NCBI GenBank assembly: GCA_020849105.1
Contig: JADLGW010000058.1
Coordinates: forward strand, 1-64,000
Direction: 5' to 3'
Length of the DNA stretch: 64,000 bases
Source: Phycisphaerales bacterium
Lineage (GTDB): Bacteria; Planctomycetota; Phycisphaerae; Phycisphaerales; UBA1924
A model generated the notes under the pieces. That model searched no databases. It saw only the letters and a program-made list of their open reading frames with translations, and was not told the origin of the DNA. Below are positions 25,311-33,642 of this stretch, piece after piece. A program made the position numbers and the translations under genes. Position 1 is the stretch's first letter. Every line of letters begins with the position of its first letter.

Positions 25311-26519
25311 ATGCATAGCGCGCTGATCCTCGCGGCGACGTGCGTACTTTCTTCGGTCGCCCTCGCGGACGACCCGGACCCGAAGGCGATCCTGCAGGAC
25401 TCGGCGAAGGCGATCGCGGCCGCCAGGGCGATCACGTTCACCGCCCAAACCCACGGCGTCGGGGCGATGGCGACAAAGGTTCCCGCCGCGACCGGCCACG
25501 TCACGCTCTCCCGCGGCGGTGAGAAGGACCGTCTGGGCTGGAAGTTCGTCGTCGAACCGGTGGATGGCGGGCTCGCCCCGGCCGCGTACGACGGGACAAC
25601 CTACCGCATCATCAGTGTCGCGGACAGAGCCGTTACGGAGGGAGCCGCGAGCGACGCCGGGGGCATGATCCTGGGTGACACCTCCAACTGGACCGTCGCG
25701 TGGCTCCTGCGCTGGCCGGAACTGGTTGTCGGCCCGTTCGGGCCGGACGGCTCGGGCCGCGCCGATTACAACGGCGTGGTGACACTCGACGGCGTGGCGT
25801 GCCATGTGATTCACGCCGACTACTCGGACCTGTCCGACCCCCGCCTCTACGGCGCATGGTGGTACATCGCGGAGTCCGACTCCCTCCCGCGCCGCGTCGA
25901 GTTCCACTACTACGACAACGACCACGGCGACGGGTTCGCCGTGCTCTCGATGCCGGACATCAAGGCCGCGGAGCCGCCGAGCGACGCGACCTTCGCCCTT
26001 GCCGCGCCACCGGGCTTCGAGGTGAAGAAGTACGCCCCGCCGGAGCCGCGCCACCCACCCGGCACGCCGCAGCGCCAGGCGAGCGCGGTCGAGGTTGGCA
26101 AGCCCGCCCCGGCCTGGACCCTCAAGGACGCGGACGGCAAGGAGCACTCGCTCAGCGACTACAAGGGCAAGATCGTGCTCATGGACTTCTGGGCCACCTG
26201 GTGCCCGCCGTGTCGCCAGGCCATGCCCGGCGTGCAGGCGATCCACGAGAAGTTCGCGGGCAAGGGCGTGGCCGTGCTGGGCATCAACGCCTTCGAGTCC
26301 GGCGACGCTCCCGGCTTCATGAAGGAGCAGGGCTTCACCTACGGGCTGATGATGAACGCCGACGAGGTGGCGGCGGCGTACGGCGTGTCGGGCATCCCCG
26401 CGTTCTTCGTCATCGGGCCGGAGGGGGAACTGCTGTTCCAGGGCGTCGGCTACTCGCCCCAGCAGGAGGCCAAGGTCGAACAGACCATCGAGGAGAACCT
26501 GTCCCGCGTGGTGAAGTAG
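25311..26519 (+). CDS. exported TlpA-like thiol-disulfide oxidoreductase
   Basis: 402 aa. A signal peptide (about 1-20, ending VALAD) is followed by a 230-residue beta-rich domain resembling LolA/DUF2092-type domains (AITFTAQTHGVGAMATKV, then GVVTLDGVACHVIHADYS, with EFHYYDNDHGDGFAV). The C-terminal 140 residues are a TlpA/ResA-type thioredoxin domain: VGKPAPAWTLKD, active site CPPC in FWATWCPPCRQAMPGV, and cis-Pro in GVSGIPAFFVIGPEG. It reduces or isomerises disulfides in the periplasm. The N-terminal domain may bind lipid or a partner; that is inference. It is convergent with the DUF2325 gene. Confidence 0.88.
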   Translation: MHSALILAATCVLSSVALADDPDPKAILQDSAKAIAAARAITFTAQTHGVGAMATKVPAATGHVTLSRGGEKDRLGWKFVVEPVDGGLAPAAYDGTTYRIISVADRAVTEGAASDAGGMILGDTSNWTVAWLLRWPELVVGPFGPDGSGRADYNGVVTLDGVACHVIHADYSDLSDPRLYGAWWYIAESDSLPRRVEFHYYDNDHGDGFAVLSMPDIKAAEPPSDATFALAAPPGFEVKKYAPPEPRHPPGTPQRQASAVEVGKPAPAWTLKDADGKEHSLSDYKGKIVLMDFWATWCPPCRQAMPGVQAIHEKFAGKGVAVLGINAFESGDAPGFMKEQGFTYGLMMNADEVAAAYGVSGIPAFFVIGPEGELLFQGVGYSPQQEAKVEQTIEENLSRVVK

Positions 26520-26527
26520 CGGGGTGC

Positions 26528-28102
26528 CTACGGCGCTCGAATCAGCGAGAGCGCCGCCTGCTCCAGCACAGCCTGGGCGATCTGCTCCGGGTTGTAGCCG
26601 GCCTTCAGGATGACCAGCGGCTTGCCCGCGGCCCGCGCGTACTCCCGAGCCTCCTCGGCGTGCAGGTGCCCGGTGAGTTTGGTGAGCACGAGCACCAGGG
26701 CGGTGTCATGGTGGGCGATGGGGGCCGCCATGGCCCGTCCGCTGCCGTGCTCCGCCAGGCGCACCCAATCGCACGCCGCGAGACCGAAGGCCTCCTCGAT
26801 GCGGGAGACGGAGTCCGGCCGAACTTCGCCGCCGATGACCACGATGCGGCGGCCGGTGAGCATGGCGCGCACCTCCGCGACGCGGTCGCTCCATTCCCGC
26901 TCGCCCTCCGGCTCGGGCGCCGCTTCCGGTGCCGGGGGCACCAGCGCCCGCCGGAGGAGCGGATCCGGGTCGCTCGGCTCGCGACCCCGGATCATCCCGA
27001 CGGCGTCGGCCACGCGGTGGTCCTCCGGCGGCGTGCCCGCCGCGGCCAGCGCGGAGATCGCCACGGTGAGCCGCTTCCAGTCGTGGGCCGCGTCCTCCGG
27101 CGGTTTCTCCGCGATCATCCGGGCGTGGTAGCGGGCCTGACCCAGGAGCCTCGTCACTTCACGCGAGGCCGAGTGCCGTTTCTTCTGCTCGCCGAGCAGC
27201 GCGGCGATCCGCCCGCGCAGGTCGGCGGCCGCGGCCGGGTCTGCCGGGTCGTCCAGGCGCATGTGGCGCGGGACGAAGATGCCGCGGTAGTCGGTCTCCG
27301 TGCGCAGCCACATATGGGCCTGATCCTGGTCGGAATCGGGCGAGGTCAGCCAGGTCTTCTCCAGGGCGACTCGCAGCGCCGATGAGGCCTCCGCCAGCAG
27401 GCGGAACCCCTCCGCCAGCGGCACGGAACGGTCAGATTCCTCAATGAGATCGGCGACAACCTCCGCGGCGTCGGCAAGGGCGTCGTAGCACTCCGCGATG
27501 GCCCCCAGGGCTTCATCAGTCGGCTGCGGCTTCTCGCGAAAGAAGACCCACAGGAAGCAGCCGGGCATCGCCTTGGCCTCCGCGATCATTTCGGCGACGC
27601 GGGCGATCAGCGCCGGCTCCCGCAGCGGATCCCCGGTCGCGGCGCGGCGCTCGATGAACACCCGGCACGACGCCGCCTTGAGCCGCGCGCGGGTCTGGAT
27701 CAGGGGCAGGTCCGGCGGCGGGGGCCGTGGGGTATCGGGGCGATCCGGGCGTTCAGCGGATTCGACCGCCCGTGACACGTCCGCCGCGGGCCCCCGGACC
27801 GGCACGGAGACCGGCGCCGAATCGCCGACGCGGAGCGGGACAACGGCAAGCGGCCCGGTGCGAGCGGGCTGGATGACGACCGTGGGACGAACCGAAAGAG
27901 GCGGCGGGACGGCGGGCACCGGTGGCGCCTGCATTGTGGACGCGCTTGGGCCCGCGGCCGGGGGTGGCGCGGCCTCAGCGGATTCCGCGATCAGCCAGCG
28001 TCCGACCGCACCGGCGAGCCGCCGCAGCGGCTCTGACCGTTGCAGATGGGGCCGCAGGGCCGCGGCCAGGGCCTCCAGCAACTCCGCATCCTGGGGTCGC
28101 AC
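26528..28102 (-). CDS. DUF2325 protein with long central region
   Basis: 524 aa from a GTG with TACAAT 8 bases upstream. The C-terminal 95 residues form a DUF2325 domain: RIVVIGGEVRPDSVSRIEEA, then ALVLVLTKLTGHLHAEEARE and GKPLVILKAGYNPEQIAQAV, a Rossmann-like fold. The rest is an N-terminal helical segment, a Pro/Ala/Val-rich linker (about 45-150) and a central helical domain (about 155-400). DUF2325 proteins have no assigned activity. The long helical domain in front is unusual for the family. It is convergent with the TlpA-like gene. Confidence 0.75.
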   Translation of the reverse strand: MRPQDAELLEALAAALRPHLQRSEPLRRLAGAVGRWLIAESAEAAPPPAAGPSASTMQAPPVPAVPPPLSVRPTVVIQPARTGPLAVVPLRVGDSAPVSVPVRGPAADVSRAVESAERPDRPDTPRPPPPDLPLIQTRARLKAASCRVFIERRAATGDPLREPALIARVAEMIAEAKAMPGCFLWVFFREKPQPTDEALGAIAECYDALADAAEVVADLIEESDRSVPLAEGFRLLAEASSALRVALEKTWLTSPDSDQDQAHMWLRTETDYRGIFVPRHMRLDDPADPAAAADLRGRIAALLGEQKKRHSASREVTRLLGQARYHARMIAEKPPEDAAHDWKRLTVAISALAAAGTPPEDHRVADAVGMIRGREPSDPDPLLRRALVPPAPEAAPEPEGEREWSDRVAEVRAMLTGRRIVVIGGEVRPDSVSRIEEAFGLAACDWVRLAEHGSGRAMAAPIAHHDTALVLVLTKLTGHLHAEEAREYARAAGKPLVILKAGYNPEQIAQAVLEQAALSLIRAP

Positions 28103-28110
28103 AGACGGCC

Positions 28111-28116
28111 ATTGTA
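28111..28116 (-). promoter_or_regulatory. -10 TACAAT, 8 bases before the GTG (leaderless)
   Basis: On the minus strand TACAAT is followed by 8 bases and the GTG of the DUF2325 gene. No Shine-Dalgarno. Confidence 0.55.
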
Positions 28117-28129
28117 CACAAATCCGGAT

Positions 28130-28963
28130 TCAGGACAGGAGTTTGGTCGCGGAGACCAGGATGAGTCCGGTAATGATGATGCGCACCGCGACGACCGGGA
28201 TCCGGTGCAGAAGCCTTGCCCCCGTAACCCCGCCCAGCATCGCGGTCGGGGCCATCAGCCCGGCGAGCCACAGGACCGAGGGCCACTGCATCGTGAAGAC
28301 GTGCTCCCCGTGTTCCGCGAGCGTCGCGGCCTTGAGGATCGACCCCGCGATCGAGGTGACGACGATGACCGCGGAACTGGTGGCGATGGCATTCTTCAAC
28401 TTCATGTTGCAGACCAGTTGAAGCATCGGGACCAGGAGGAACCCGCCGCCGAGCCCCAGGATTCCCCCGGCGAGCCCCGGCGCGAACCCGCACGAGGCCA
28501 CGCCCAGCCGCCCGCTGCGCTCCACGCGTCCCTCGCCGGAGAACTTGCGGCGGCGCGGGCGGGCGATCAGCCGCAGGTTCCAGACGCAGTAGACGATGAG
28601 GAAAACGGCCAGGGCGACCCGCAAGGCGTCGCCGCCGAACTGGTTGGAGATCTCGACCCCCAGGAGCATCCCGATGATCCCCGCGGGCAGCATCACGCGC
28701 AGGAAACGGGTCCGGACCACACCCTCGCGGTGGTGGGCGAGCGTGGCCGGGAGAGAGACGGCGACGTTGACCATCATGGCCGCGGCCATGTAGGTGTGGT
28801 GGATTTCCGGTCGCCCCGCCGGTTCGCCGAAGAGCATCGGGCCGAAGACGATGTGCAGGGCGGGCAGGATGAAGAGCGACCCGCCGATGCCCGCGAGCCC
28901 GCCGAGCAGCCCGGCCCCCAGGCCGATGAACGCGACGACGCAGGCTTGGTCAATGGGTGGCAC
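28130..28963 (-). CDS. TauE/SafE-family membrane permease
   Basis: 277 aa from the GTG at 28963; the longer open frame upstream is charged and low-complexity, and a -10 (TAACCT) lies 8 bases before this GTG. TauE/SafE proteins move sulfite, sulfoacetate or related anions out of the cell. About eight membrane helices are visible: the Gly-rich first pair (GLGAGLLGGLAGIGGSLFIL) and the repeat half (FAPGLAGGILGLGGGFLLV), which mark the two internal repeats of the family. The cargo cannot be deduced, and no sulfur genes are adjacent. Confidence 0.9.
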   Translation of the reverse strand: MPPIDQACVVAFIGLGAGLLGGLAGIGGSLFILPALHIVFGPMLFGEPAGRPEIHHTYMAAAMMVNVAVSLPATLAHHREGVVRTRFLRVMLPAGIIGMLLGVEISNQFGGDALRVALAVFLIVYCVWNLRLIARPRRRKFSGEGRVERSGRLGVASCGFAPGLAGGILGLGGGFLLVPMLQLVCNMKLKNAIATSSAVIVVTSIAGSILKAATLAEHGEHVFTMQWPSVLWLAGLMAPTAMLGGVTGARLLHRIPVVAVRIIITGLILVSATKLLS

Positions 28964-28971
28964 GGGGAGAC

Positions 28972-28977
28972 AGGTTA
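28972..28977 (-). promoter_or_regulatory. -10 TAACCT, 8 bases before the GTG (leaderless)
   Basis: TAACCT on the minus strand, then 8 bases, then the GTG of the TauE/SafE gene. Confidence 0.5.
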
Positions 28978-29166
28978 GCCGGGAGCGGGGCGGCGTTGAT
29001 CTCGGCGTCGCTGGGTGCTGCCGGTCGTTGCCGTGGTCATCCTGTGCCCGCTCGCCGGCCCGCTCGTGCTGTCGCTGCCGGCAGCGGCGCTCCCGGAAGC
29101 GTGGGTCCAGAGCATCGGCGATCGGTGGTACGCGCTCGTCGGGCCGAACTGAACAACCAATCGGGA

Positions 29167-29598
29167 CTACGGCTCGTGCTCGGCGCGGTAGGCGCGGGCC
29201 CGGTCCACCAGCGCGGCCTCCGCCTCTGCCTGCCGGTCCGGCCCGGGGAGGGGCGTCAGTTTGAGATCCCACACCAGGCGGTTCTTGATCCGGGTGGGCA
29301 GGGCCTCGGCCACCAGGTCCGGGCCCGGGTACTCGTACCACGGCGAGTGGGCGACGCGGACCGCCGTCAGCGGCTCGTACCCCTCCTTGTGGGCCCGCAC
29401 CTCGTACGCCCCGTAGAACTGGAACCCGGTGGTGACGGGCGAGCGGCCGACCTCCTGGTCATTGAGCCAGATGATCGCCCCTTGCGGCTCCGTGTTGATG
29501 GTGACGGTCCGGTCCAGGCAGCCGCCGACGAAGAGAGAGGCGCAGGGAAGCAGCGGAGCGGCGAGGCAGCGGCGGAAGCGGTGCTGGGTCGCAGGCAC
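29167..29598 (-). CDS. PEGA-domain lipoprotein
   Basis: 143 aa from the GTG at 29598, with -10 TATGCT exactly 6 bases ahead; the open frame upstream lacks coding character. After the basic start (VPATQHRFRRCL) comes a lipobox-like ASLFVGGC, so the Cys at about residue 27 is probably lipidated. A PEGA-type domain follows: VTINTEPQGAIIWLNDQEVG, PVTTGFQFYGAYEVRAHKEG, then LTAVRVAHSPWYEY. PEGA lipoproteins are anchored at the cell envelope and may bind partners through the beta-repeat. It follows lptB by 38 bases. Confidence 0.8.
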   Translation of the reverse strand: MPATQHRFRRCLAAPLLPCASLFVGGCLDRTVTINTEPQGAIIWLNDQEVGRSPVTTGFQFYGAYEVRAHKEGYEPLTAVRVAHSPWYEYPGPDLVAEALPTRIKNRLVWDLKLTPLPGPDRQAEAEAALVDRARAYRAEHEP

Positions 29599-29604
29599 GA
29601 GGTC

Positions 29605-29610
29605 AGCATA
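29605..29610 (-). promoter_or_regulatory. -10 TATGCT, 6 bases before the GTG (leaderless)
   Basis: TATGCT, GACCTC, GTG on the minus strand. Confidence 0.55.
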
Positions 29611-29636
29611 CCCGGGGCGGCGGCCTCGCATGAGGC

Positions 29637-30476
29637 TCACGGCGAGCCCCGCCGTGTCGCGGATGGGAGCGGCCTGAGCCGGGGCGCGTCGCCGCCCCGG
29701 CCGGCTGCCTCGCCGCTCCGTTGATCCGCTGCCCCGCTCTCGCCGTCGAACTCGTCGCCGCGGAACAGCGACCCGAGGTAGACCCTTCGCACCATCTCGT
29801 TGTTGATGAGTTCCCGCGGCGTGCCCTCGGCGAAGACGCGGCCCTCGTCGATGATGTACGCCCGGTCGCAGACGCGCAGGGTCTGCTGCACATTGTGGTC
29901 GGTGATCAGGCAGGCGATGCCCCGGGAAGCCAGCCGCCGGATTTCCGCCTGCAGGTCCTCCACCGCGATCGGGTCCACACCGCTGAAGGGCTCGTCGAGC
30001 AGGATCAGGGCGGGGTTGGTGATGAGGGCGCGGGCGATCTCCAGTTTGCGGCGCTCCCCGCCGGAGCAGGTGCGGGCGGCGTCGCGGGACTTGTGGGTGA
30101 GCCCGAACTGCGAGAGGAGAGCGGCGGCCCGGGCCTTGCGGTCGCGCCGGGAGAGGGCCTGGGTCTCCAGGATGGCCAGCAGGTTCTGCTCGACACTCAT
30201 CCGGGTGAAGATGCTGGGCTCCTGGCTCAGGTAGCCCATACCCAGTTGGGCCCGGCGGAACATGGGCAGGCCGGTGACGTCCGTCCCGTTGAACAGGACG
30301 CGCCCCTCGTCAGCGTCGATCATGCCGATGGTCATGCGGAAGGAGGTGGTCTTGCCCGCCCCGTTGCGCCCCAGCAGGCCGACGATCTCCGATTTCTCGA
30401 CGGAGAAGGACACGCCGCCGACGACGGTCCGCCCGGCGAAGGACTTCTTCAGGTTGACGGTCTGCAGGAGCGGCAC
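29637..30476 (-). CDS. lptB: LPS export ABC transporter ATPase LptB
   Basis: 279 aa from a GTG with TAGACT 6 bases ahead. ATPase of the LptB2FG machine that pulls lipopolysaccharide out of the inner membrane. Walker A GRNGAGKTT (about 37-45), Q-loop YLSQEPSIF, signature CSGGERRKLEIARAL, Walker B LILLDEPFSGVD, and the switch His in LITDHNVQQTL. The FSGVDPIAVEDLQ stretch and the VFAEGTPRELINNEMVRRVY ending are diagnostic of LptB. A further 40-residue Arg/Gly-rich tail is not part of the family. No LptF/G genes are in the window. Confidence 0.93.
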   Translation of the reverse strand: MPLLQTVNLKKSFAGRTVVGGVSFSVEKSEIVGLLGRNGAGKTTSFRMTIGMIDADEGRVLFNGTDVTGLPMFRRAQLGMGYLSQEPSIFTRMSVEQNLLAILETQALSRRDRKARAAALLSQFGLTHKSRDAARTCSGGERRKLEIARALITNPALILLDEPFSGVDPIAVEDLQAEIRRLASRGIACLITDHNVQQTLRVCDRAYIIDEGRVFAEGTPRELINNEMVRRVYLGSLFRGDEFDGESGAADQRSGEAAGRGGDAPRLRPLPSATRRGSP

Positions 30477-30482
30477 GGGCGG

Positions 30483-30488
30483 AGTCTA
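30483..30488 (-). promoter_or_regulatory. -10 TAGACT, 6 bases before the GTG (leaderless)
   Basis: TAGACT, CCGCCC, GTG of lptB on the minus strand. moaC has the same TAGACT at the same distance. Confidence 0.6.
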
Positions 30489-30538
30489 GGGTGCGGGGCG
30501 GGGCGCCACAGGGTCCCACCGGACAACCGGCGCGCCCG

Positions 30539-30781
30539 TCAGTTCAGCGCCTCGACCCGGCTGTACTGGTCCAGGTTGCAGACCACCAGTTCCCCGTCGT
30601 CCTTGCGGATTTCCAGGCGGTCCAGCCAGAGTTTGCTGTCCTTGCTGTGGGCGAACCAGGAACCGGTCTTCTGCTGCCCGGTCCGCAGGACGACTCCCTC
30701 CACGCTGATCGTCTGGGCGCCGGAGCCGCGGGGCGTCTGCTGGGTGATGCGGACCCGTTGCCCAACCATGCCATCGTTCAT
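30539..30781 (-). CDS. conserved small protein of unknown function
   Basis: 80 aa, with TACCCT 7 bases before the ATG. It is small and soluble with alternating strands (VRITQQTPRGSGAQTISVEG, VVLRTGQQKTGSWFAHSKD, then LWLDRLEIRKDDGELVVCNL), a compact beta-barrel look. Codon use and the upstream -10 support a real gene. It lies between the aminotransferase and lptB, all on the minus strand. No family is recognised. Confidence 0.7.
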   Translation of the reverse strand: MNDGMVGQRVRITQQTPRGSGAQTISVEGVVLRTGQQKTGSWFAHSKDSKLWLDRLEIRKDDGELVVCNLDQYSRVEALN

Positions 30782-30788
30782 GGCGGAT

Positions 30789-30794
30789 AGGGTA
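30789..30794 (-). promoter_or_regulatory. -10 TACCCT, 7 bases before the ATG (leaderless)
   Basis: TACCCT, seven bases, ATG of the 80-residue protein on the minus strand. Confidence 0.5.
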
Positions 30795-30857
30795 GCGAGC
30801 CGCGTCCCGCCGGAGCGTCAGCCCCGTGGCTGTGCCGGAGGCTCATACCGGGCGCGG

Positions 30858-32030
30858 CTATGCCCGCAACACGTCGGTCAGCACGGCGAGGCCGCGGTCG
30901 AGCGTCTCGGGCCTGGTGGCGTAACTGAGGCGGAAATGGGTGTCGCGGGAGGAGAAGGCCTTGCCGGGGACAATGAGCAGTTCGCGCTCGGCGCACCGCT
31001 CCATCAGTTGCGTCGCGGTGATCCCCAGGCGCGAGGGGACGCGCGGGAACGCGTAGAACGCCCCGCCCGGAGTGGTGACTTCGGTGATCTCGGAGAGGTG
31101 GGCGACCACGCGGTCGCGCAGCCGCTGGTACTCCCGAACCTGCGGGCCCACGTCCACGTCGAACGCCGCGGCCGCTCCGAGTTGCAGGGGCGTCGGGGCG
31201 CAGACGTACAGGTACTGCTGGAGTTTGGTCATCTGCTCGATCAAGGCCCTGGGCCCCGCGCAGAATCCCAGCCGCCACCCCGTGACGCCGTAGGTCTTGC
31301 CGAAACCACGGACCAGCAGGACGCACTCCTCGGCCCCCGGCATCCGGGCCGGGCTCGGGCAGCAGTCCGAGCCGTCCGCTCGCCGGGCCGTGCGCGACTC
31401 GGGGTATGTGAACAGGTCGTAGATCTCGTCGGAGAGCAGCACGAGGTTGCGGCGGCGGCACAGGTCCAGCAGGTCGCGGCACTCGCGCTCGTTCGCCACC
31501 ACCCCGCCCGGGTTGCTCGGGGAGTTGAGCAGGATCAGTTTGGTCCGTGGCGTGATGAGCGGCTCCACCCGCTCCGCCGTCAGCCGGAAGTCCGGGTAAG
31601 TATCGCACGCGACCGCCCGTCCGCCGCAGACCGTCGCCATGTGCGGGTACATGACGAAGTACGGGTCGGGGATGATCGCCTCGTCGCCCGGGCCGACCAG
31701 GGCCAGGAAGGCGAGCGCGATGGCCGCGGACGTGCCGTTGTTGACCAGCATCCCGAGGGGGCCGGCGACGTCCCAGCCGACGTCCGCCCTCAGCCACGGC
31801 GTGATGCGGGCCCGCAGTTCGGGCACGCCGTCGGTGACGGAGTACCCGTTGCGGTCGTGCTCGATGGCGTCGATCGCGGCCCGCTTGATCGCGGCCGGGA
31901 CGGGGAAGTTGGGCTGCCCGATGGAAAGATCGATCGGGTCGCGCATGGAGGCCCGGCGTGCAAACACAGCCCGGATGCCCGAGCCGTTGATCGCCCGGGC
32001 CCGGTCCGTCAGCAGCCGATCCATGTCCAT
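30858..32030 (-). CDS. PLP-dependent aminotransferase, class I/II
   Basis: 390 aa, fold type I aminotransferase of the aspartate/tyrosine group. The PLP-binding Lys is in VRGFGKTYGVTGWRLGF, with the Asn/Pro and Asp/Tyr contacts in LNSPSNPGGV and SDEIYDLF, and the C-terminal substrate Arg in FRLSYAT. It moves amino groups between an amino acid and a 2-oxoacid; the exact substrate cannot be read. The gene starts 7 bases after the small-basic-protein stop, so the two are co-transcribed. No Shine-Dalgarno is evident. Confidence 0.9.
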   Translation of the reverse strand: MDMDRLLTDRARAINGSGIRAVFARRASMRDPIDLSIGQPNFPVPAAIKRAAIDAIEHDRNGYSVTDGVPELRARITPWLRADVGWDVAGPLGMLVNNGTSAAIALAFLALVGPGDEAIIPDPYFVMYPHMATVCGGRAVACDTYPDFRLTAERVEPLITPRTKLILLNSPSNPGGVVANERECRDLLDLCRRRNLVLLSDEIYDLFTYPESRTARRADGSDCCPSPARMPGAEECVLLVRGFGKTYGVTGWRLGFCAGPRALIEQMTKLQQYLYVCAPTPLQLGAAAAFDVDVGPQVREYQRLRDRVVAHLSEITEVTTPGGAFYAFPRVPSRLGITATQLMERCAERELLIVPGKAFSSRDTHFRLSYATRPETLDRGLAVLTDVLRA

Positions 32031-32037
32031 CGCTGCA

Positions 32038-32199
32038 TCAACCCTTGCCCGCGAGCGTCTTGGCGAGCCCGAGCACCTTGCCGTTCTTCGGGTCGAACCT
32101 CTTGTCGGTGACGAGTTTGGCGACGCGCTCGGCCCGGGTCAGCACGCTGCGCTTGGCCGACAGGTTGCCGGCGGTCTTGAGGGATCGGTCGAGGCTCAT
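32038..32199 (-). CDS. planctomycete-type small basic protein
   Basis: 53 aa from the ATG at 32199 (MSLDRSLKTAGNLSAKRSVL). The Lys/Arg-rich sequence with the LTRAERVAKL core is the small basic protein family seen in planctomycetes and chlamydiae. Its size, charge and conservation suggest a nucleic-acid or ribosome-associated role, but the function is not known. It sits between the SPOR-like gene (11 bases upstream) and the aminotransferase (7 bases downstream), all likely on one mRNA. The open frame extends upstream, but that part reads through the preceding gene. Confidence 0.85.
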   Translation of the reverse strand: MSLDRSLKTAGNLSAKRSVLTRAERVAKLVTDKRFDPKNGKVLGLAKTLAGKG

Positions 32200-32210
32200 C
32201 CGGAGGATCC

Positions 32211-33005
32211 TTACGGGACGTACTTGTCCCAGTAGCGGTCCGCGAAATCGGTCGTGGACCGGAACTCTTTCTTCCACCGCGGCCCGAGTTCGGCGGCGGC
32301 CGCGTTCGTCCGCTCCATCGCATCCACATGGGCCTTCAGTTCGTCCCGCGTGATGCCCTGCGAGGCGTAGACCACATACAGGCCGGGATTCTTGGGGGCA
32401 GCACCCGGCCGATCAACCGGGATGGTGAACGCGGGCAGGCCGCCGGCCCCCAGGAAATCGACGGCCCGCTCCGCGTCGGACTGTTTCAGGATCGCCAGCC
32501 GCAGGTAGTTCAGGCCCGCCTGGCGGGGGTCACCAGGGCGGATGGCCGAGGGCTGGACGCCGGTGCTTGCCGGAGCGGCCAGGAGCGTGGGGTTGAGCGG
32601 GGGTTCCTTCAGAGGGTCCTGGACCGAGGAGGCCGGCCCCGTCAGGTCCTGCACGGCCCGAGATTCCCCCCCCGTCCAGCCCGTGCGATAGCCCACTATC
32701 CAGACCAGCACGATCAGGGTCAGGACACCCCCCGCGGCCAGGAGAACCGCGCTCATCGGGATGGTGAGCGGCCGGTCGAGATTCCAGCCGCCCCCGCCGC
32801 CCGCCTGCGGGGCAGCCGCGTTCTCTGCCGCGGCTTCTTGGGAACGCGGCGACCCCGCCACGATCTCAGGAGATCTCTGCGGCTCCAGCGCCTGGGCGGC
32901 CTTCAACTCTGTCACGGATTCCGGGTCGCCGCGCGGTGGCGGGGCCCCGGGCGGCGGCTTGCCGGCCCGCATCAGTTCGAACAGGGCTGGGCCCTTGCCA
33001 CGCAT
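32211..33005 (-). CDS. membrane protein with SPOR-like C-terminal domain
   Basis: 264 aa, with a perfect TACAAT 6 bases before the ATG. The N-terminal 80 residues are Pro/Ala/Glu-rich and cytoplasmic. One membrane helix (MSAVLLAAGGVLTLIVLVWI, about 84-105) is followed by a periplasmic linker and a C-terminal alpha-beta domain (LNYLRLAILKQSDAERAVDF, then GLYVVYASQGITRDELKAHV) resembling a SPOR peptidoglycan-binding domain. This topology fits a cell-envelope or division-site protein. The SPOR assignment is by pattern only. It heads the small-basic-protein/aminotransferase transcript. Confidence 0.7.
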   Translation of the reverse strand: MRGKGPALFELMRAGKPPPGAPPPRGDPESVTELKAAQALEPQRSPEIVAGSPRSQEAAAENAAAPQAGGGGGWNLDRPLTIPMSAVLLAAGGVLTLIVLVWIVGYRTGWTGGESRAVQDLTGPASSVQDPLKEPPLNPTLLAAPASTGVQPSAIRPGDPRQAGLNYLRLAILKQSDAERAVDFLGAGGLPAFTIPVDRPGAAPKNPGLYVVYASQGITRDELKAHVDAMERTNAAAAELGPRWKKEFRSTTDFADRYWDKYVP

Positions 33006-33011
33006 GGGTCC

Positions 33012-33017
33012 ATTGTA
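33012..33017 (-). promoter_or_regulatory. -10 TACAAT, 6 bases before the ATG (leaderless)
   Basis: TACAAT, GGACCC, ATG on the minus strand; a near-consensus -10. Confidence 0.6.
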
Positions 33018-33046
33018 CGGCCCGCGTCAAGCCCTCACCCCACCTC

Positions 33047-33052
33047 TATACT
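33047..33052 (+). promoter_or_regulatory. -10 TATACT, 9 bases before the ATG (leaderless)
   Basis: TATACT, nine bases, ATG of the NuoI-like gene. It is divergent from the minus-strand -10 at 33012, only 30 bases away. Confidence 0.5.
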
Positions 33053-33061
33053 CCCTCCCCT

Positions 33062-33607
33062 ATGGCGATCCGCGATGAGGACGTGCTGCCGATCCCGAAC
33101 AGGCCCATGAACCGGCTCGAAGGGACCTACCTGTCCGAGTCGTTCAAGGGCATCGGGACCACGCTGCGGCACTTCTTCACGTCCTTCGGTCAGGGCCGAA
33201 CCAGCCGCACCTTCCAGTACCCGGAAGTCCGGCGGGAGCAGATGCCCGTGGAGCGGGGCGGGTTGCACGCGCCGAACTTCCGCGGCGTGCACCGCCTGAA
33301 CCGCGATGAGGCCGGACGGGTCAAGTGCGTCGCGTGCATGATGTGCCCGACCATCTGCCCCGCCAAATGCATCCATATCGACGCGGCCGAGAGCCCCTGG
33401 GACGACCGCGAGAAGTACCCGAAGAAGTTCGAGATCGACGAACTGCGGTGCATCTTCTGCGGGATGTGCGAGGAGGCGTGCCCGGTGGATGCGATCGAAC
33501 TGACGACCGAGTACGACGTCGTCGGGCTCACGCGGCAGGAGATGATCTTCGACAAGGAGAAACTGCTCTCCGTGTTCGACGCGACCATCGGGAAGAAGCC
33601 GATGTAG
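33062..33607 (+). CDS. nuoI: NuoI-like 2[4Fe-4S] ferredoxin subunit
   Basis: 181 aa from the ATG at 33062; the open frame continues upstream into the divergent gene and is not coding there. Two cluster motifs lie mid-protein: CVACMMCPTICP (about 90-100) and CIFCGMCEEACP (about 130-140). Together with the flanking YPEVRREQMPVERGGLHAPN and the EIDELRCIFCGMC spacing, this matches subunit I of NADH-quinone oxidoreductase, which passes electrons through clusters N6a/N6b. No other complex I gene is in the window, so it is a displaced subunit or a related ferredoxin. Confidence 0.85.
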   Translation: MAIRDEDVLPIPNRPMNRLEGTYLSESFKGIGTTLRHFFTSFGQGRTSRTFQYPEVRREQMPVERGGLHAPNFRGVHRLNRDEAGRVKCVACMMCPTICPAKCIHIDAAESPWDDREKYPKKFEIDELRCIFCGMCEEACPVDAIELTTEYDVVGLTRQEMIFDKEKLLSVFDATIGKKPM

Positions 33608-33642
33608 CGTCGTGCGCTCCACGACGGCGAACCGTCCGGTTG

